Positions 24,615 through 33,969 of a DNA stretch of 64,000 nucleotides are shown here, piece by piece (positions within the stretch are counted from its first letter, which is position 1; each line of letters begins with the position of its first letter). The position numbers and the translations under genes are program-made. Under the pieces are notes generated by a model. The model was not told the DNA's origin. It searched no databases and saw only the letters and a program-made list of their open reading frames with translations. Source of the DNA: UBA4285 sp050944355 (GTDB lineage: Bacteria > Bacillota > Clostridia > Lachnospirales > Lachnospiraceae); contig JBMNQX010000001.1 in the NCBI GenBank assembly GCA_050944355.1, forward strand, positions 353,594 through 417,593. The letters run 5' to 3'.

Positions 24615-26877
24615 GGCTTTCTACCTTAAATTTGTGCTTCCTGGTGCCGGCGCTTTTCTGCTTTTTGCCGCCGGTGTTGCCCTTCTTTTTCTTGTGACCG
24701 GATTCTTCTGAGCGGCTGTTTCTGTCCGGCCAGACTGCAGACGACGTGTCATCCTCATCTTCGATCATCTCGAAGTCTATTGTCCGCGTGATCGGATCAG
24801 CTGCGGCGACGCGGATTCTCACCGACTGACCGAACGTATAGTACTTCCTGCCGTCTGAGCGGCGCATACAGTAGTGAGACTCATCGTAAATGTAGTAGCC
24901 GCGCATGGATGACACACTGACCATACCCTCGACTGAATTCGCGAGCCGCACATAGACTCCCCAGCTCGTGATGCCGGAAACAACGCCATCGAATTCCTCA
25001 TCGATGTGATCCTGCATGTACTCGCACATCTTGAGCTTATCGCCCTCACGTTCGAGTTCATCGGCCCGGCGCTCGCAGGACGATGTTCTCGCGCCGACGT
25101 CGCCGAGAATCTCTTTGTAGTGTTCCTTTCTCTCGTCGTTCAGATTTCCGGTCAGATATTCTGTAATAATCCTGTGAATCTGAAGATCCGGATACCGTCT
25201 GATCGGCGATGTGAAATGACAGTAATACCGGCTCGCCAGTCCGAAATGCCCTTCGCACTGCGGACCGTAGTCTGCCCGCTGCATTGAGCGCAGAACAAGC
25301 GTGTTGATCATATCCTGTGCGTCTGAGCCCTCGGTCTGGCGCAGGAGCATCTGAATCTGCATCGGGCTGATATCCGATGGATCGCCCTGCAGCGTAAATC
25401 CAAAAGCTGCCGTAACCCGTTTGAGTTCCTGAATTTTCTCGGGATCCGGCCTGCCGTGCCGCCGATACAGAAACGGTACTTTTTTCCGGCAGAATTCCTC
25501 GGCGACGGTTTCGTTCGCAGCGAGCATGAACTCTTCGATCATCTGCGTGGCATCCGTGCGCTCACGCAGCTGAATGTCCACCGGTTTTCCGCTTTTATTC
25601 AGGATGATCTCGGCCTCCGGGAAATCGAAATCAATCATGCCGCGTCTGCGGCGTTTTTCATACAGAGCCCGCGAAAGCCTGTGCATATCGTCGAGCATCG
25701 GCGTCACGTCGGCGTATCTGATGCGCATCGTTTCGTCACCGTCGAAAATTTTCTGCACGTCGTCATAAATCATGCGGTGCGCCGTGCGGATGACAGACTG
25801 ACAGATTTTCCATGAGAGGCGGTTCCCCTGAGAATCAAAGTCGATCATACAGGAAAGTGTCAGTCGGTTTCTTTTCTCATTCAGCGAACAGATGCCGTTC
25901 GACAGCTCTTTCGGGAGCATCGGAATGACTCTGTCCGGCAGATAACAACTGGTGCCGCGGTTCAGCGCCTCTTTGTCAAGCGGCGAACCTTCCGGCACAT
26001 AGTGCGATACGTCCGCGATATGCACGCCCAGATGGTAAATGCCATTTTCCACGGTGAGAGAAACGGCGTCATCGAAATCTTTCGTGTGAGGTCCGTCGAC
26101 CGTGACAGTGAGCAGATTTCTGAAATCATCGCGTCCCTTCATGTCGCGCGGGTATACGCGCTTCGGTAAAGAAGCCGCCTGTGCCAGCACTTCTTCCGGA
26201 AACTGACTCGGAATATCATACGCCATTACAAGGCTTGTGATATCAGCACCCGGCGTATCAGAAGATCCGATAATTTCCGTAATTCTGCCTTTTACGCGAT
26301 TATCATAGGCGCCGTAATCGGTGATCTGAGCGACGACCTTGTCGCCGTCCTCTGCGCCTCCCTCGCCCGACTCGGCGATGGCAATTTCTGTCGGGATCGA
26401 GGAATTGTCAGGGACGACGCAGGACATCGCGTTCCTTTTTTCAAACGTACCGGGAACAGTTGTGATGCCATGCCCTAAGATCGTTGTTATCCGGCCTTCC
26501 TTTTTACGGCCACGGGATGCCGGAGACGTAATCATTCCCCGCACACTGTCCATGTGAAAGGCGCCATTTGTGTCATTCTGCGGAATAAAAATATCATCGC
26601 CGCCGTCATCGGGACGGACGAATCCGAATCCGCGCCGGTTCGCGAGAAATGTTCCTGAAAAATCCTGATTTTCCTTTTTTATATAACGGCCATGGTGCAC
26701 GCTGATGACGCCGTCGCTGATCAGCGACTCAAGCGCTTCCGTCAGCCGCGATTCTTCACTTTTGGAAACCCCGAGCAGCGCCGCGATTTCTCTCTTGCGC
26801 ATCGGGGTGTATGATTTGTCTTTCGTGATGAGATCCGAAAGAATCTTTTTTCTTTTCTTCAGATCCGATCTGCTCAT
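24574..26877 (-). CDS. rnr: Ribonuclease R
   Basis: 767 residues from the ATG at 26877 (GGGAGG site; a reading 20 codons longer lacks one). Winged-helix N-terminus (KREIAALLGVSKSEESRLTE), two cold-shock domains, the RNB catalytic domain with metal-binding HTKDFDDAVSL, and a C-terminal S1 domain (FDGVVSGITSWGVYVRLANS) with a Lys-rich tail. A processive 3'-5' exonuclease that degrades structured RNA and non-stop mRNAs. Overlaps smpB. Confidence 0.96.
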   Translation of the reverse strand: MSRSDLKKRKKILSDLITKDKSYTPMRKREIAALLGVSKSEESRLTEALESLISDGVISVHHGRYIKKENQDFSGTFLANRRGFGFVRPDDGGDDIFIPQNDTNGAFHMDSVRGMITSPASRGRKKEGRITTILGHGITTVPGTFEKRNAMSCVVPDNSSIPTEIAIAESGEGGAEDGDKVVAQITDYGAYDNRVKGRITEIIGSSDTPGADITSLVMAYDIPSQFPEEVLAQAASLPKRVYPRDMKGRDDFRNLLTVTVDGPHTKDFDDAVSLTVENGIYHLGVHIADVSHYVPEGSPLDKEALNRGTSCYLPDRVIPMLPKELSNGICSLNEKRNRLTLSCMIDFDSQGNRLSWKICQSVIRTAHRMIYDDVQKIFDGDETMRIRYADVTPMLDDMHRLSRALYEKRRRRGMIDFDFPEAEIILNKSGKPVDIQLRERTDATQMIEEFMLAANETVAEEFCRKKVPFLYRRHGRPDPEKIQELKRVTAAFGFTLQGDPSDISPMQIQMLLRQTEGSDAQDMINTLVLRSMQRADYGPQCEGHFGLASRYYCHFTSPIRRYPDLQIHRIITEYLTGNLNDERKEHYKEILGDVGARTSSCERRADELEREGDKLKMCEYMQDHIDEEFDGVVSGITSWGVYVRLANSVEGMVSVSSMRGYYIYDESHYCMRRSDGRKYYTFGQSVRIRVAAADPITRTIDFEMIEDEDDTSSAVWPDRNSRSEESGHKKKKGNTGGKKQKSAGTRKHKFKVESHGRKRNRRKNSGK

Positions 26878-26946
26878 TCTCTTTCGGTCCCTCCCAAAAA
26901 AATACCCTCCATGCCTCGCGGCGATGGAGGGAAACAAAACGATGGA

Positions 26947-27204
26947 TTAGAAATTCATATCGAGCACAAGTCCGAGGACCAGGAAAACAACCAGACCGAT
27001 TGTCGTGAACTTCACGAGATTTCCCTCGAGGGTTCTTCCCTTGATCTTGCCCCAGTAGGATTCGCCCGCGCCGGCGATAACACCGGAAAGGCCCGGATCC
27101 TTGCTCTCCTGCATCAGAATCATGATCGTCAGTGCGATGCAGTCGATGATGAGCAGCGCCATGAAGATAAATCTGCAAATATCAGCAATGCTGTATCCAA
27201 ACAT
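26947..27204 (-). CDS. secG: Protein translocase subunit SecG
   Basis: 85 residues with two membrane helices (FIFMALLIIDCIALTIMILM; FTTIGLVVFLVLGLVLDM) joined by the conserved GLSGVIAGAGESYWGK loop. Accessory subunit of the SecYEG channel. Own consensus promoter; a terminator separates it from tpiA upstream, while rnr follows after about 70 bases. Confidence 0.96.
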   Translation of the reverse strand: MFGYSIADICRFIFMALLIIDCIALTIMILMQESKDPGLSGVIAGAGESYWGKIKGRTLEGNLVKFTTIGLVVFLVLGLVLDMNF

Positions 27205-27239
27205 ATAACTATTCGCCTCCAGATCGTAGTACCTGATAA

Positions 27240-27268
27240 ATTATATAGAATCTCAGCGCCGTTATCAA
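27240..27268 (-). promoter_or_regulatory. Sigma-A promoter of secG-rnr-smpB
   Basis: -35 TTGATA (27263-27268), 17-base spacer, -10 TATAAT (27240-27245). Confidence 0.75.
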
Positions 27269-27322
27269 GTACTTTTCTTTCCCACACCGCAAATATCATA
27301 GAAAATGCGGTGAAAGCAAAAG

Positions 27323-27361
27323 AAATCCCGCCTGAAAAAGACGATCTCTCAGACGGGATTT
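27323..27361 (-). terminator. Terminator behind tpiA
   Basis: AAATCCCG-CTGA/TCAG-CGGGATTT stem just after the tpiA stop codon, with a TTTCTTTT tail on the minus strand. Confidence 0.75.
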
Positions 27362-27370
27362 TGCCAATGT

Positions 27371-28120
27371 TTACTTGTTATAATTGACGATCTGTGCGAA
27401 ATCCGGCTTCAGGCTCGCGCCGCCTACCAGTCCGCCGTCGATGTCCGGCTGTGCGAACAGCTCGGCCGCGTTGTTCGGCTTTACAGAACCGCCGTACAGG
27501 ATGTGTGTCGTCTCCGCCGTATCCTTGTCGTAGAGCTCAGCGATATACGCGCGGATGGCGCCGCAGACTTCCTCGGCCTGAGCGGTCGTGGCAACCTTTC
27601 CGGTCCCGATGGCCCAGATCGGCTCGTACGCGAAGATCATCGTCTTCACCTGGTCAGCTGTCACGCCTTCCAGCGCAGCCTTGATCTGACCCTTGATCCA
27701 GCTGAGCGTAATGCCCTGCTCACGCTGCTCCAGCGTCTCGCCGCAGCAGAGAATCGGTGTCAGGTTGTGCTCGAGAGCTTTGCGCACCTTCTTGTTGATG
27801 CATGCGTCGTCTTCCTTGAAATACTGTCTTCTCTCAGAGTGGCCGATGATGACATACTTTACGCCGGCGTCCGTGAGCATATCCGGGGAGATCTCGCCTG
27901 TGTAGGCGCCTTTCTCCTCATAGTACATGTTCTCGGCGCCGAGGCCTACCGCGCTGCCCTTGATGGCTTCAGCGACAACCGGAATATCAATCGCCGGTAC
28001 GCAGTAGATCACGTCTACATACGGATTCTTGACGCCGTCAGCGAGTGTCTCGACGAGAGCCTTTGCCTGGGTCGGCGTCATGTTCATTTTCCAGTTTCCA
28101 GCAACTATCTTTTTACGCAT
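27371..28120 (-). CDS. tpiA: Triosephosphate isomerase
   Basis: 249 residues, a TIM barrel interconverting dihydroxyacetone phosphate and glyceraldehyde-3-phosphate. NWKMN (Lys), GHSERR (electrophilic His), YEPIWAIGTGK (catalytic Glu, loop 6) and YGGSVKP (phosphate) are all intact. Third gene of gap-pgk-tpiA. Confidence 0.98.
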   Translation of the reverse strand: MRKKIVAGNWKMNMTPTQAKALVETLADGVKNPYVDVIYCVPAIDIPVVAEAIKGSAVGLGAENMYYEEKGAYTGEISPDMLTDAGVKYVIIGHSERRQYFKEDDACINKKVRKALEHNLTPILCCGETLEQREQGITLSWIKGQIKAALEGVTADQVKTMIFAYEPIWAIGTGKVATTAQAEEVCGAIRAYIAELYDKDTAETTHILYGGSVKPNNAAELFAQPDIDGGLVGGASLKPDFAQIVNYNK

Positions 28121-28171
28121 AATTTTCTCCCGGCGGCAGATTTACAAATCTGCCGCCTGTAAGTCAAAATA

Positions 28172-29374
28172 TCAGTCTCTGTCGTTTGCAGCCGCAACGC
28201 CCGGAAGTTCCTTGCCTTCCAGGAATTCAAGGGAAGCTCCGCCGCCGGTGCTGATATGAGTCATCTTGTCGCCGAAGCCGAGGTTGTTGACAGCTGCCGC
28301 GGAATCGCCGCCGCCGATGATGGTGGTTGCATCCTTGAGATCTGCCATCGCCTGGGCAATTGCGATTGTGCCCTTCGCGAAGTTCGGGAATTCGAATACT
28401 CCCATCGGGCCGTTCCAGACAACCGTCTTGGCGCCCTTCAGAGCGTCCGCAAAGAGTTTCTGCGTCTTTGGGCCGATATCCATGCCCATCTCGTCATCAG
28501 CGATCTTGCCCGCTTCGACGTTGTGAGCCGGAGAATCGTTGCTGAATTCCTTCGTCACGATGGTGTCAACCGGGATGAGAAGCTTTACGCCGTTCTTCCT
28601 GGCCTTCTCCATCATCTCCCTGGCATAGTCAATATAGTCGTCCTCGCAGAGAGATTTGCCGATGCTGCCGCCCATGGCTTTCATGAATGTGTAAGCCATG
28701 CCGCCGCCGATGATCAGCGTGTCAACCTTGTCGAGCAGGTTGTTGATGACGGAAATCTTGGAAGAAACCTTGGAACCGCCGAGAATCGCTACAAACGGGC
28801 GCTTCGGATCGTTTACGGCATTGCCGAGGAACTTGATTTCTTTCTCCATCAGATAGCCGACAACGCATGTCTTGATGTACTTTGTGACGCCGACGTTTGA
28901 GCAGTGTGAGCGGTGAGCCGTTCCGAATGCATCATTGACAAATACATCCGCGAGCGAAGCAAGCTCCTTGCTGAACTCATCGCCGTTCTTTGTCTCCTCA
29001 GCTCTGTAGCGGGTATTCTGGAGAAGAATGACATCTCCGTCCTTCATGGCCGCAACAGCTGCCTTTGCGTTCGGGCCGACAACGTTGTCATCTGCTGCAA
29101 ACTTAACCGGCTGGCCGAGAAGTTCGGAAAGTCTTGCCGCGACCGGAGCGAGAGAAAGCTTCGGGTCCGGGCCCTTCGGCTTGCCCAGATGTGAGCAGAG
29201 AATAACTTTGCCGCCGTCTGCGATGAGCTTCTTGATGGTCGGGAGAGCTGCCACAAGGCGTGTCTCATCCGTGATTTTCGTGCCGTCAAGCGGAACGTTG
29301 AAATCGCATCTGCAGAGAACTCTCAGACCTTTGACGTTGATATCGTCCACTGTCTTCTTGTTAAATGCTGCCAT
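28172..29374 (-). CDS. pgk: Phosphoglycerate kinase
   Basis: 400 residues. Two-domain kinase making ATP from 1,3-bisphosphoglycerate. RCDFNVPLDG opening, HLGKPKGPDP (substrate helix), GGSKVSSK hinge, GGGDSAAAV nucleotide loop. An intrinsic terminator hairpin ends 12 bases before its AGGAGG site, so transcription arriving from gap is probably reduced before pgk. Confidence 0.98.
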   Translation of the reverse strand: MAAFNKKTVDDINVKGLRVLCRCDFNVPLDGTKITDETRLVAALPTIKKLIADGGKVILCSHLGKPKGPDPKLSLAPVAARLSELLGQPVKFAADDNVVGPNAKAAVAAMKDGDVILLQNTRYRAEETKNGDEFSKELASLADVFVNDAFGTAHRSHCSNVGVTKYIKTCVVGYLMEKEIKFLGNAVNDPKRPFVAILGGSKVSSKISVINNLLDKVDTLIIGGGMAYTFMKAMGGSIGKSLCEDDYIDYAREMMEKARKNGVKLLIPVDTIVTKEFSNDSPAHNVEAGKIADDEMGMDIGPKTQKLFADALKGAKTVVWNGPMGVFEFPNFAKGTIAIAQAMADLKDATTIIGGGDSAAAVNNLGFGDKMTHISTGGGASLEFLEGKELPGVAAANDRD

Positions 29375-29385
29375 ATTGCCTCCTG

Positions 29386-29425
29386 AAAAAGAGCCCGGAG
29401 CCTAATGTATTTAGGCACCGGGCTC
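29386..29425 (-). terminator. Intercistronic terminator/attenuator between gap and pgk
   Basis: GAGCCCGG-GCCTAA/TTAGGC-CCGGGCTC, 14 paired bases with a 5-base loop and T5 on the minus strand. It abuts the pgk ribosome site. Confidence 0.85.
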
Positions 29426-29481
29426 TGCCTGGTGAAATTTACGGGATGCTGTGCATCCTTAAGCCCTTTGCCTGGGGCATA

Positions 29482-30492
29482 TTATTTGGAAATCAGAGAA
29501 CCAAAGTACTTGATTGTGCGAACCATCTGGCTTGTGTAGGAGTTCTCGTTGTCGTACCAGGAAACAACCTGAACCAGAGTCTTGTCGCCCATCGGCAGAA
29601 CCTTTGTCTGTGTTGCGTCGAAGATCGAGCCGGCTGTGCTGTTGATGATATCAGAGGAAACGATCTCATCTGTGTTGTAAGCGAAAGACTCTGTCTCTTC
29701 CTTCTTCATCTGAGCGTTTACTTCGTCAGCTGTTACCTTGCCGTCTACAACTGCATCGAGAATTGTTGTGGAGCCGGTCGCTACCGGAACACGCTGTGCA
29801 GCGCCGTTCAGCTTGCCGGAGAGTTCCGGAAGAACGAGGCCGATAGCCTTTGCGGCACCTGAGGATGCCGGTGTGATGTTCTGAGCGGCTGCTCTTGAAC
29901 GGCGAAGGTTGCCCTTTCTCTGCGGTCCGTCAAGGATCATCTGGTCGCCGGTGTAAGCATGAACAGTTGTCATGAATCCGGATACGATCGGGCAGAGATC
30001 GTTCAGACCTTTAGCCATCGGTGCAAGGCAGTTTGTCGTGCAGGATGCAGCGGAGATGATCTGGTCATCTGCTGTCAGTGTCTTGTGGTTTACGTTGTAA
30101 ACGATTGTCTTGAGATCGTTGCCGGCCGGTGCGGAAATAACAACATGCTTGGCGCCTGCCTTGATATGAGCCATGGACTTCTCTTTGGATGTGTAGAAGC
30201 CTGTGCACTCGAGAACAACGTCGATGTCAAGTTCCTTCCACGGAAGGTTTGCAGCGTCCTTCTCCTTGTAAATTGTGATCTTCTTGCCGTTTACAATAAT
30301 AGCGTCATCAGTCGACTCAACGGTGCCATTGTATCTGCCATGTGTTGTGTCGTACTTCAGAAGATAAGCAAGCATAGCCGGAGAGGTCAGATCGTTGATC
30401 GCAACAACATCGTAACCCTCTGCCTGGAACATCTGTCTGAAAGCCAGACGACCGATACGGCCAAATCCATTGATCGCTACTCTTACTGCCAT
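29482..30492 (-). CDS. gap: Glyceraldehyde-3-phosphate dehydrogenase, type I
   Basis: 336 residues. NAD-binding NGFGRIGRL, catalytic SAASCTTNCLAP with Cys151, C-terminal WYDNENSYTSQM. Asp33 (AINDL) in the Rossmann domain fits NAD preference. AGGAGG ribosome site; own promoter. First gene of the glycolytic cluster. Confidence 0.98.
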   Translation of the reverse strand: MAVRVAINGFGRIGRLAFRQMFQAEGYDVVAINDLTSPAMLAYLLKYDTTHGRYNGTVESTDDAIIVNGKKITIYKEKDAANLPWKELDIDVVLECTGFYTSKEKSMAHIKAGAKHVVISAPAGNDLKTIVYNVNHKTLTADDQIISAASCTTNCLAPMAKGLNDLCPIVSGFMTTVHAYTGDQMILDGPQRKGNLRRSRAAAQNITPASSGAAKAIGLVLPELSGKLNGAAQRVPVATGSTTILDAVVDGKVTADEVNAQMKKEETESFAYNTDEIVSSDIINSTAGSIFDATQTKVLPMGDKTLVQVVSWYDNENSYTSQMVRTIKYFGSLISK

Positions 30493-30540
30493 AATAGTCC
30501 TCCTAGATATGAAGTTTGTTAATATGTCTTAACTAAAATC

Positions 30541-30569
30541 ATTTTACTCATGTGCTGTCAGAAAAACAA
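30541..30569 (-). promoter_or_regulatory. Probable promoter of gap
   Basis: -35 TTGTTT (30564-30569), 17-base spacer, -10 TAAAAT (30541-30546) on the minus strand. Confidence 0.55.
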
Positions 30570-30739
30570 GTGTAAAACAAATTTCTGTGATATTTTTAAC
30601 AGAGAATTTACACTCCCTTAAAAGGCGCACAGCCCTGGCACCGCGTCAGGTCCGTAACGCTATGGACATTCGTCGCCGTTTTGATTATCCTTATGAAATC
30701 AGGTTTAATTATGTAATTTCTTATAAAAAGGAGACAAAT

Positions 30740-31573
30740 ATGTCCGGTCTTCGTGAAAATTCTGAAACTGCTCTTTATGACTGCCATCTTCACAGCCATT
30801 TTTCATCGGATTCGCAGGCGGAGCCTGCGGACGTCATCCGCACCGCCTCAGAGAAACTCGCCGGCATCTGCATGACGGAACACAATGATTTCGATTATCC
30901 GCCCGAGGACGGCAAGGTTGTCTTCAGCCTGGATCTTGAAAAGTATCTGAACGCCTATGAGGCTCTGCGCAGTACACTCCCCGAGAATTTCACACTGCTG
31001 CTCGGCGTCGAGCAGGGGCTCCAGAAAAGCGTGGCGGACCGCGTGAATTCTTATGATCCGGAGGGACGGCTCGATTTTATCATCGGTTCCTCTCATCTCG
31101 TCAGGGGTAAAGACCCGTACTACCCGTCGTTCTGGGAAGACCGCACGGCGGCTGATACGCTCGGCGCCTATTTCGACTCTATTCTCGAGAATCTGACGTG
31201 CTGCACGAATTTCGACGTGTACGGCCATCTCGATTACATCACGCGCTACATTCCAGGGCGTCCGGACGATTTCTGTCTCCCGGACTCCTGCGTCGAACAG
31301 ATTGACGAAATATTAAAAAAACTGATTTCTCTCGGGAAAGGAATTGAGGTCAACACGGCCGGATATCATCACGGCGATTCTCCGAACCCCGGGAAAGCCG
31401 TTCTTAAGCGCTACCGGAAACTCGGCGGCGAGATTCTGACCATAGGAAGCGACGCGCACAGGCCTGAGGACATCGCGTTTCACTTTGAAGAATGCAGGCA
31501 GCTGCTGCTTGACTGCGGTTTCCGCTATTTCACGGTATTTAAAAAGCGCCGTCCGGAATTTATCAGACTCTGA
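30740..31573 (+). CDS. PHP-domain phosphatase, histidinol-phosphatase (HisJ) type
   Basis: 277 residues from the ATG with an AAAAGGAGA site at 30740; an upstream extension has none. Metal-binding motifs in order: CHLHSHFSSDS, TEHNDFD, GVEQGL, GSSHLVRGKDPYY, YGHLDYITRY, EVNTAGYHHG and IGSDAHRPEDI. This is the order found in HisK/HisJ, which removes phosphate from L-histidinol phosphate; no other his gene is nearby, so another phosphoester substrate remains possible. Confidence 0.87.
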   Translation: MSGLRENSETALYDCHLHSHFSSDSQAEPADVIRTASEKLAGICMTEHNDFDYPPEDGKVVFSLDLEKYLNAYEALRSTLPENFTLLLGVEQGLQKSVADRVNSYDPEGRLDFIIGSSHLVRGKDPYYPSFWEDRTAADTLGAYFDSILENLTCCTNFDVYGHLDYITRYIPGRPDDFCLPDSCVEQIDEILKKLISLGKGIEVNTAGYHHGDSPNPGKAVLKRYRKLGGEILTIGSDAHRPEDIAFHFEECRQLLLDCGFRYFTVFKKRRPEFIRL

Positions 31574-31597
31574 TTCCGGAGGCGCCCCAAAGCGTAT

Positions 31598-32914
31598 TCA
31601 GTTTTTCGGAACGCGCCAGAAGCAGGCGCTGCATCCGGAGAGTTCAGAGCCGCCGCCGAAATCGTGGCGCCCGCCGCTCAGCAGGTCGACGCCTTCGCCG
31701 GCCCGCGCGTTGAAGTGCATCGTGAAAGGATTGTCGTCAATGTTCAGCGCGACAATCACGCGGTCATGCTCGGATTCGCGTTCGAAGACAAACTGACGGT
31801 TCGTTAGCGCAAGCTGTTTGTAGCCGCCGTAGTTCAGGGCTTCGCTTTCGTGTCGGGCGCGGGAAGCGGCCGCTATGAAGTCAGTCAGATCGTTCCATTC
31901 CGGTTTGTCGTAGCACATGCGGATGCCGGCGTCCGACCCGTTCTGCTTTATTCCTTTTGCGCCCCACTCACTCCCGTAATATATGCACGGAATGCCAGGC
32001 ATGCCGAAGGCGAGCGCATAGATCAGCGGCAGATGTTTCGGGTTGGTCAGCGTGCTCGCAATCCGGTTCACGTCGTGATTGTCGACGAATGTCCACAGAT
32101 GCTTGCCGCGATACAGTGTCCACGGGTCGCTCCCGAACTGACGGTTCAGCGAATAGGCGATCTCAAAGAGATTATACGAATTCATGCTCGAATAGAGACC
32201 CTTGTAGCACTCATAGTTCGTTGCGGACTGCAGCATGCCGTCGCAGACCAGTCGGTTGTAATCGCCGTGCAGAATCTCGCCGAGCAGGAAGAAATCTTCT
32301 TTCCGGCCGCGCACATGCGCCGAGAGCTTTCGCATAAAATCGTCGCTCAGACAGTACGCGACGTCGAGCCGGATTCCGTCGATGTCAAATGTATCAATCC
32401 AGTAATCCACGCAGGATAGCAGATAGTCGCAGACTTTCGGGTTGTCGAGGTTGAGTTTTACGAGATTATAGTATCCTTCCCAGCCTTCATACCAGAATCC
32501 GTCATTATACGGGCTGTTTCCTCCGAAATCGATGTGAAACCAGTCCGCGTAGGCAGATTTTTCACGTTTTTCCTGCACATCCCGGAAAGCCCAGAAGCCG
32601 CGGCCGACATGATTGAAAACTCCGTCGAGCACGACTTTAATCCCGGCGTCGTGGAGAGCCTTTGTTACATCCCTGAAGTCCTCTTCTGTTCCGAGTCTCA
32701 CGTCAATCTTCCGGTAATCCCGGGTGTCGTACCCGTGTTCGTCGCTCTCAAAGACCGGACCGAAATATACGCCGCCTATGCCAAGCTTTTTCAAATGATC
32801 CGTCCAGCCGAGCACTTTGCGGATCCGGTGTTCCTGAATGCCGTCGTTCTGCTGCGGCGCCCCACAGAATCCCAGAGGATAAATCTGATAAAACACAGTT
32901 TCGTCGTACCACAT
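31598..32914 (-). CDS. Intracellular alpha-amylase family (GH13) glycosidase
   Basis: 438 residues from the ATG at 32914 (GAAGGGAG site). GH13 regions: I DGVFNHVGRGF, II GIRLDVAYC (nucleophile Asp184), III FLLGEILHG (acid/base Glu213), IV FVDNHDVNR (Asp281). No signal peptide; starts MWYDETVFYQIYPLGFCGAP. Probably a neopullulanase/cyclomaltodextrinase-like enzyme trimming imported malto-oligosaccharides. It follows the small hypothetical gene at 32943-33272 on the same strand. Confidence 0.92.
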   Translation of the reverse strand: MWYDETVFYQIYPLGFCGAPQQNDGIQEHRIRKVLGWTDHLKKLGIGGVYFGPVFESDEHGYDTRDYRKIDVRLGTEEDFRDVTKALHDAGIKVVLDGVFNHVGRGFWAFRDVQEKREKSAYADWFHIDFGGNSPYNDGFWYEGWEGYYNLVKLNLDNPKVCDYLLSCVDYWIDTFDIDGIRLDVAYCLSDDFMRKLSAHVRGRKEDFFLLGEILHGDYNRLVCDGMLQSATNYECYKGLYSSMNSYNLFEIAYSLNRQFGSDPWTLYRGKHLWTFVDNHDVNRIASTLTNPKHLPLIYALAFGMPGIPCIYYGSEWGAKGIKQNGSDAGIRMCYDKPEWNDLTDFIAAASRARHESEALNYGGYKQLALTNRQFVFERESEHDRVIVALNIDDNPFTMHFNARAGEGVDLLSGGRHDFGGGSELSGCSACFWRVPKN

Positions 32915-32942
32915 AGAAAAAGCTCCCTTCTTTTTTGAACCA

Positions 32943-33272
32943 TTACGGAAGCGGCTCACGCAGATTGTCATCTGCGTCAAGGAGTCCCTTCTTTTCGGAA
33001 AACACGCTTCCTCCCTTCTCGTACATCTCATTCAGCCAGGCAATCGCGTCTTTCCGGCCCTCTTCGGTACACGGAAATTCTGTCTTCTGAATCAGTTCTT
33101 CTTTCGTGTCATTTTCGTCATAGGGACCAGGCCAGACCAGCGTCTCGAGAACATACGGATCGTCGCCGCCGCCTCTGCGCCTGATCTTATAGCGCATGTT
33201 AACCTGGCTCCCGGAAAAAATCCCGCCGTAGTTAAAGAAGTTGAGCGGGAGTACATCCCCATCTTCTATCAA
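32943..33272 (-). CDS. Small conserved-looking protein of unknown function
   Basis: 109 residues, acidic, no membrane span. TTG start, 7 bases behind GGAGG and 12 bases after the M50 protease stop codon. Sequence features: YKIRRRGGGDDPYVLETLVW, a central acidic helix (EEGRKDAIAWLNEMYE). No family recognised. Probably co-transcribed with the M50 protease and the GH13 genes. Confidence 0.6.
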   Translation of the reverse strand: MIEDGDVLPLNFFNYGGIFSGSQVNMRYKIRRRGGGDDPYVLETLVWPGPYDENDTKEELIQKTEFPCTEEGRKDAIAWLNEMYEKGGSVFSEKKGLLDADDNLREPLP

Positions 33273-33284
33273 TGTCAGTCCTCC

Positions 33285-33956
33285 TCACACCATCGAAACA
33301 GAGCCTGCGATAAAGGGTTTTGAAAACAGTTCGATCAGCTTTCCGTAGATGTATGAATTCACGCTTGATAGAACACCGCCCCCGATGTTGTTCAGCACAA
33401 CAAGAAGGATGACCAGAATCAGAGGAAAATACCGGCGCATCGGCTGTATCTTTACGGATACGGAACGCGGAAGCAACGAAAGCAGCACGTTGCTTCCGTC
33501 AAGCGGCGGAATCGGAATCAGGTTGAATACGCCCAGTCCGATGTTGATGACGGTCAGATACATCAGGAAATAAAACAGAATCTCTTTCGCGATGCTTGCG
33601 GGCATCATGTAATAGACAAGGCATTCAAAAAACGCGGAAACGGCCGCCAGCAGAAAATTGCTTAAGGGTCCTGCGAGAGCTACGAGAATGAAATCCAGGC
33701 GCTTGTGCCTGTAATTCGCGGTGTTGACGACGACCGGTTTTGCCCATCCGAAATGAAAGAAAATCAGGCAAAGCGTGCCGACAAGATCCAGATGATGAAA
33801 CGGATTCAGTGAAATCCGGCCGTCTGCCTTCACCTGTTTGTCCCCGCACTGATACGAGACAAGAGCATGGGCTGATTCATGAATACTGATTGCGAGCAGT
33901 GTTGCCGGAACGGAATATAACAGCTGCAGAATATAGGCGGACAGAGTTTGATTCAA
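33285..33956 (-). CDS. Site-2 protease family (M50) membrane metalloprotease
   Basis: 223 residues with about five membrane helices. Zinc site HESAH (26-30) in helix 1 and NLIPIPPLDGSNVL (NxxPxxxLDG motif) near 155. Compact YwhC/FpvR-like group without a PDZ domain. It would cleave within the membrane; substrate unknown. Starts 13 bases after dtd. Confidence 0.92.
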   Translation of the reverse strand: MNQTLSAYILQLLYSVPATLLAISIHESAHALVSYQCGDKQVKADGRISLNPFHHLDLVGTLCLIFFHFGWAKPVVVNTANYRHKRLDFILVALAGPLSNFLLAAVSAFFECLVYYMMPASIAKEILFYFLMYLTVINIGLGVFNLIPIPPLDGSNVLLSLLPRSVSVKIQPMRRYFPLILVILLVVLNNIGGGVLSSVNSYIYGKLIELFSKPFIAGSVSMV

Positions 33957-33969
33957 AACAGGTTTCTCC

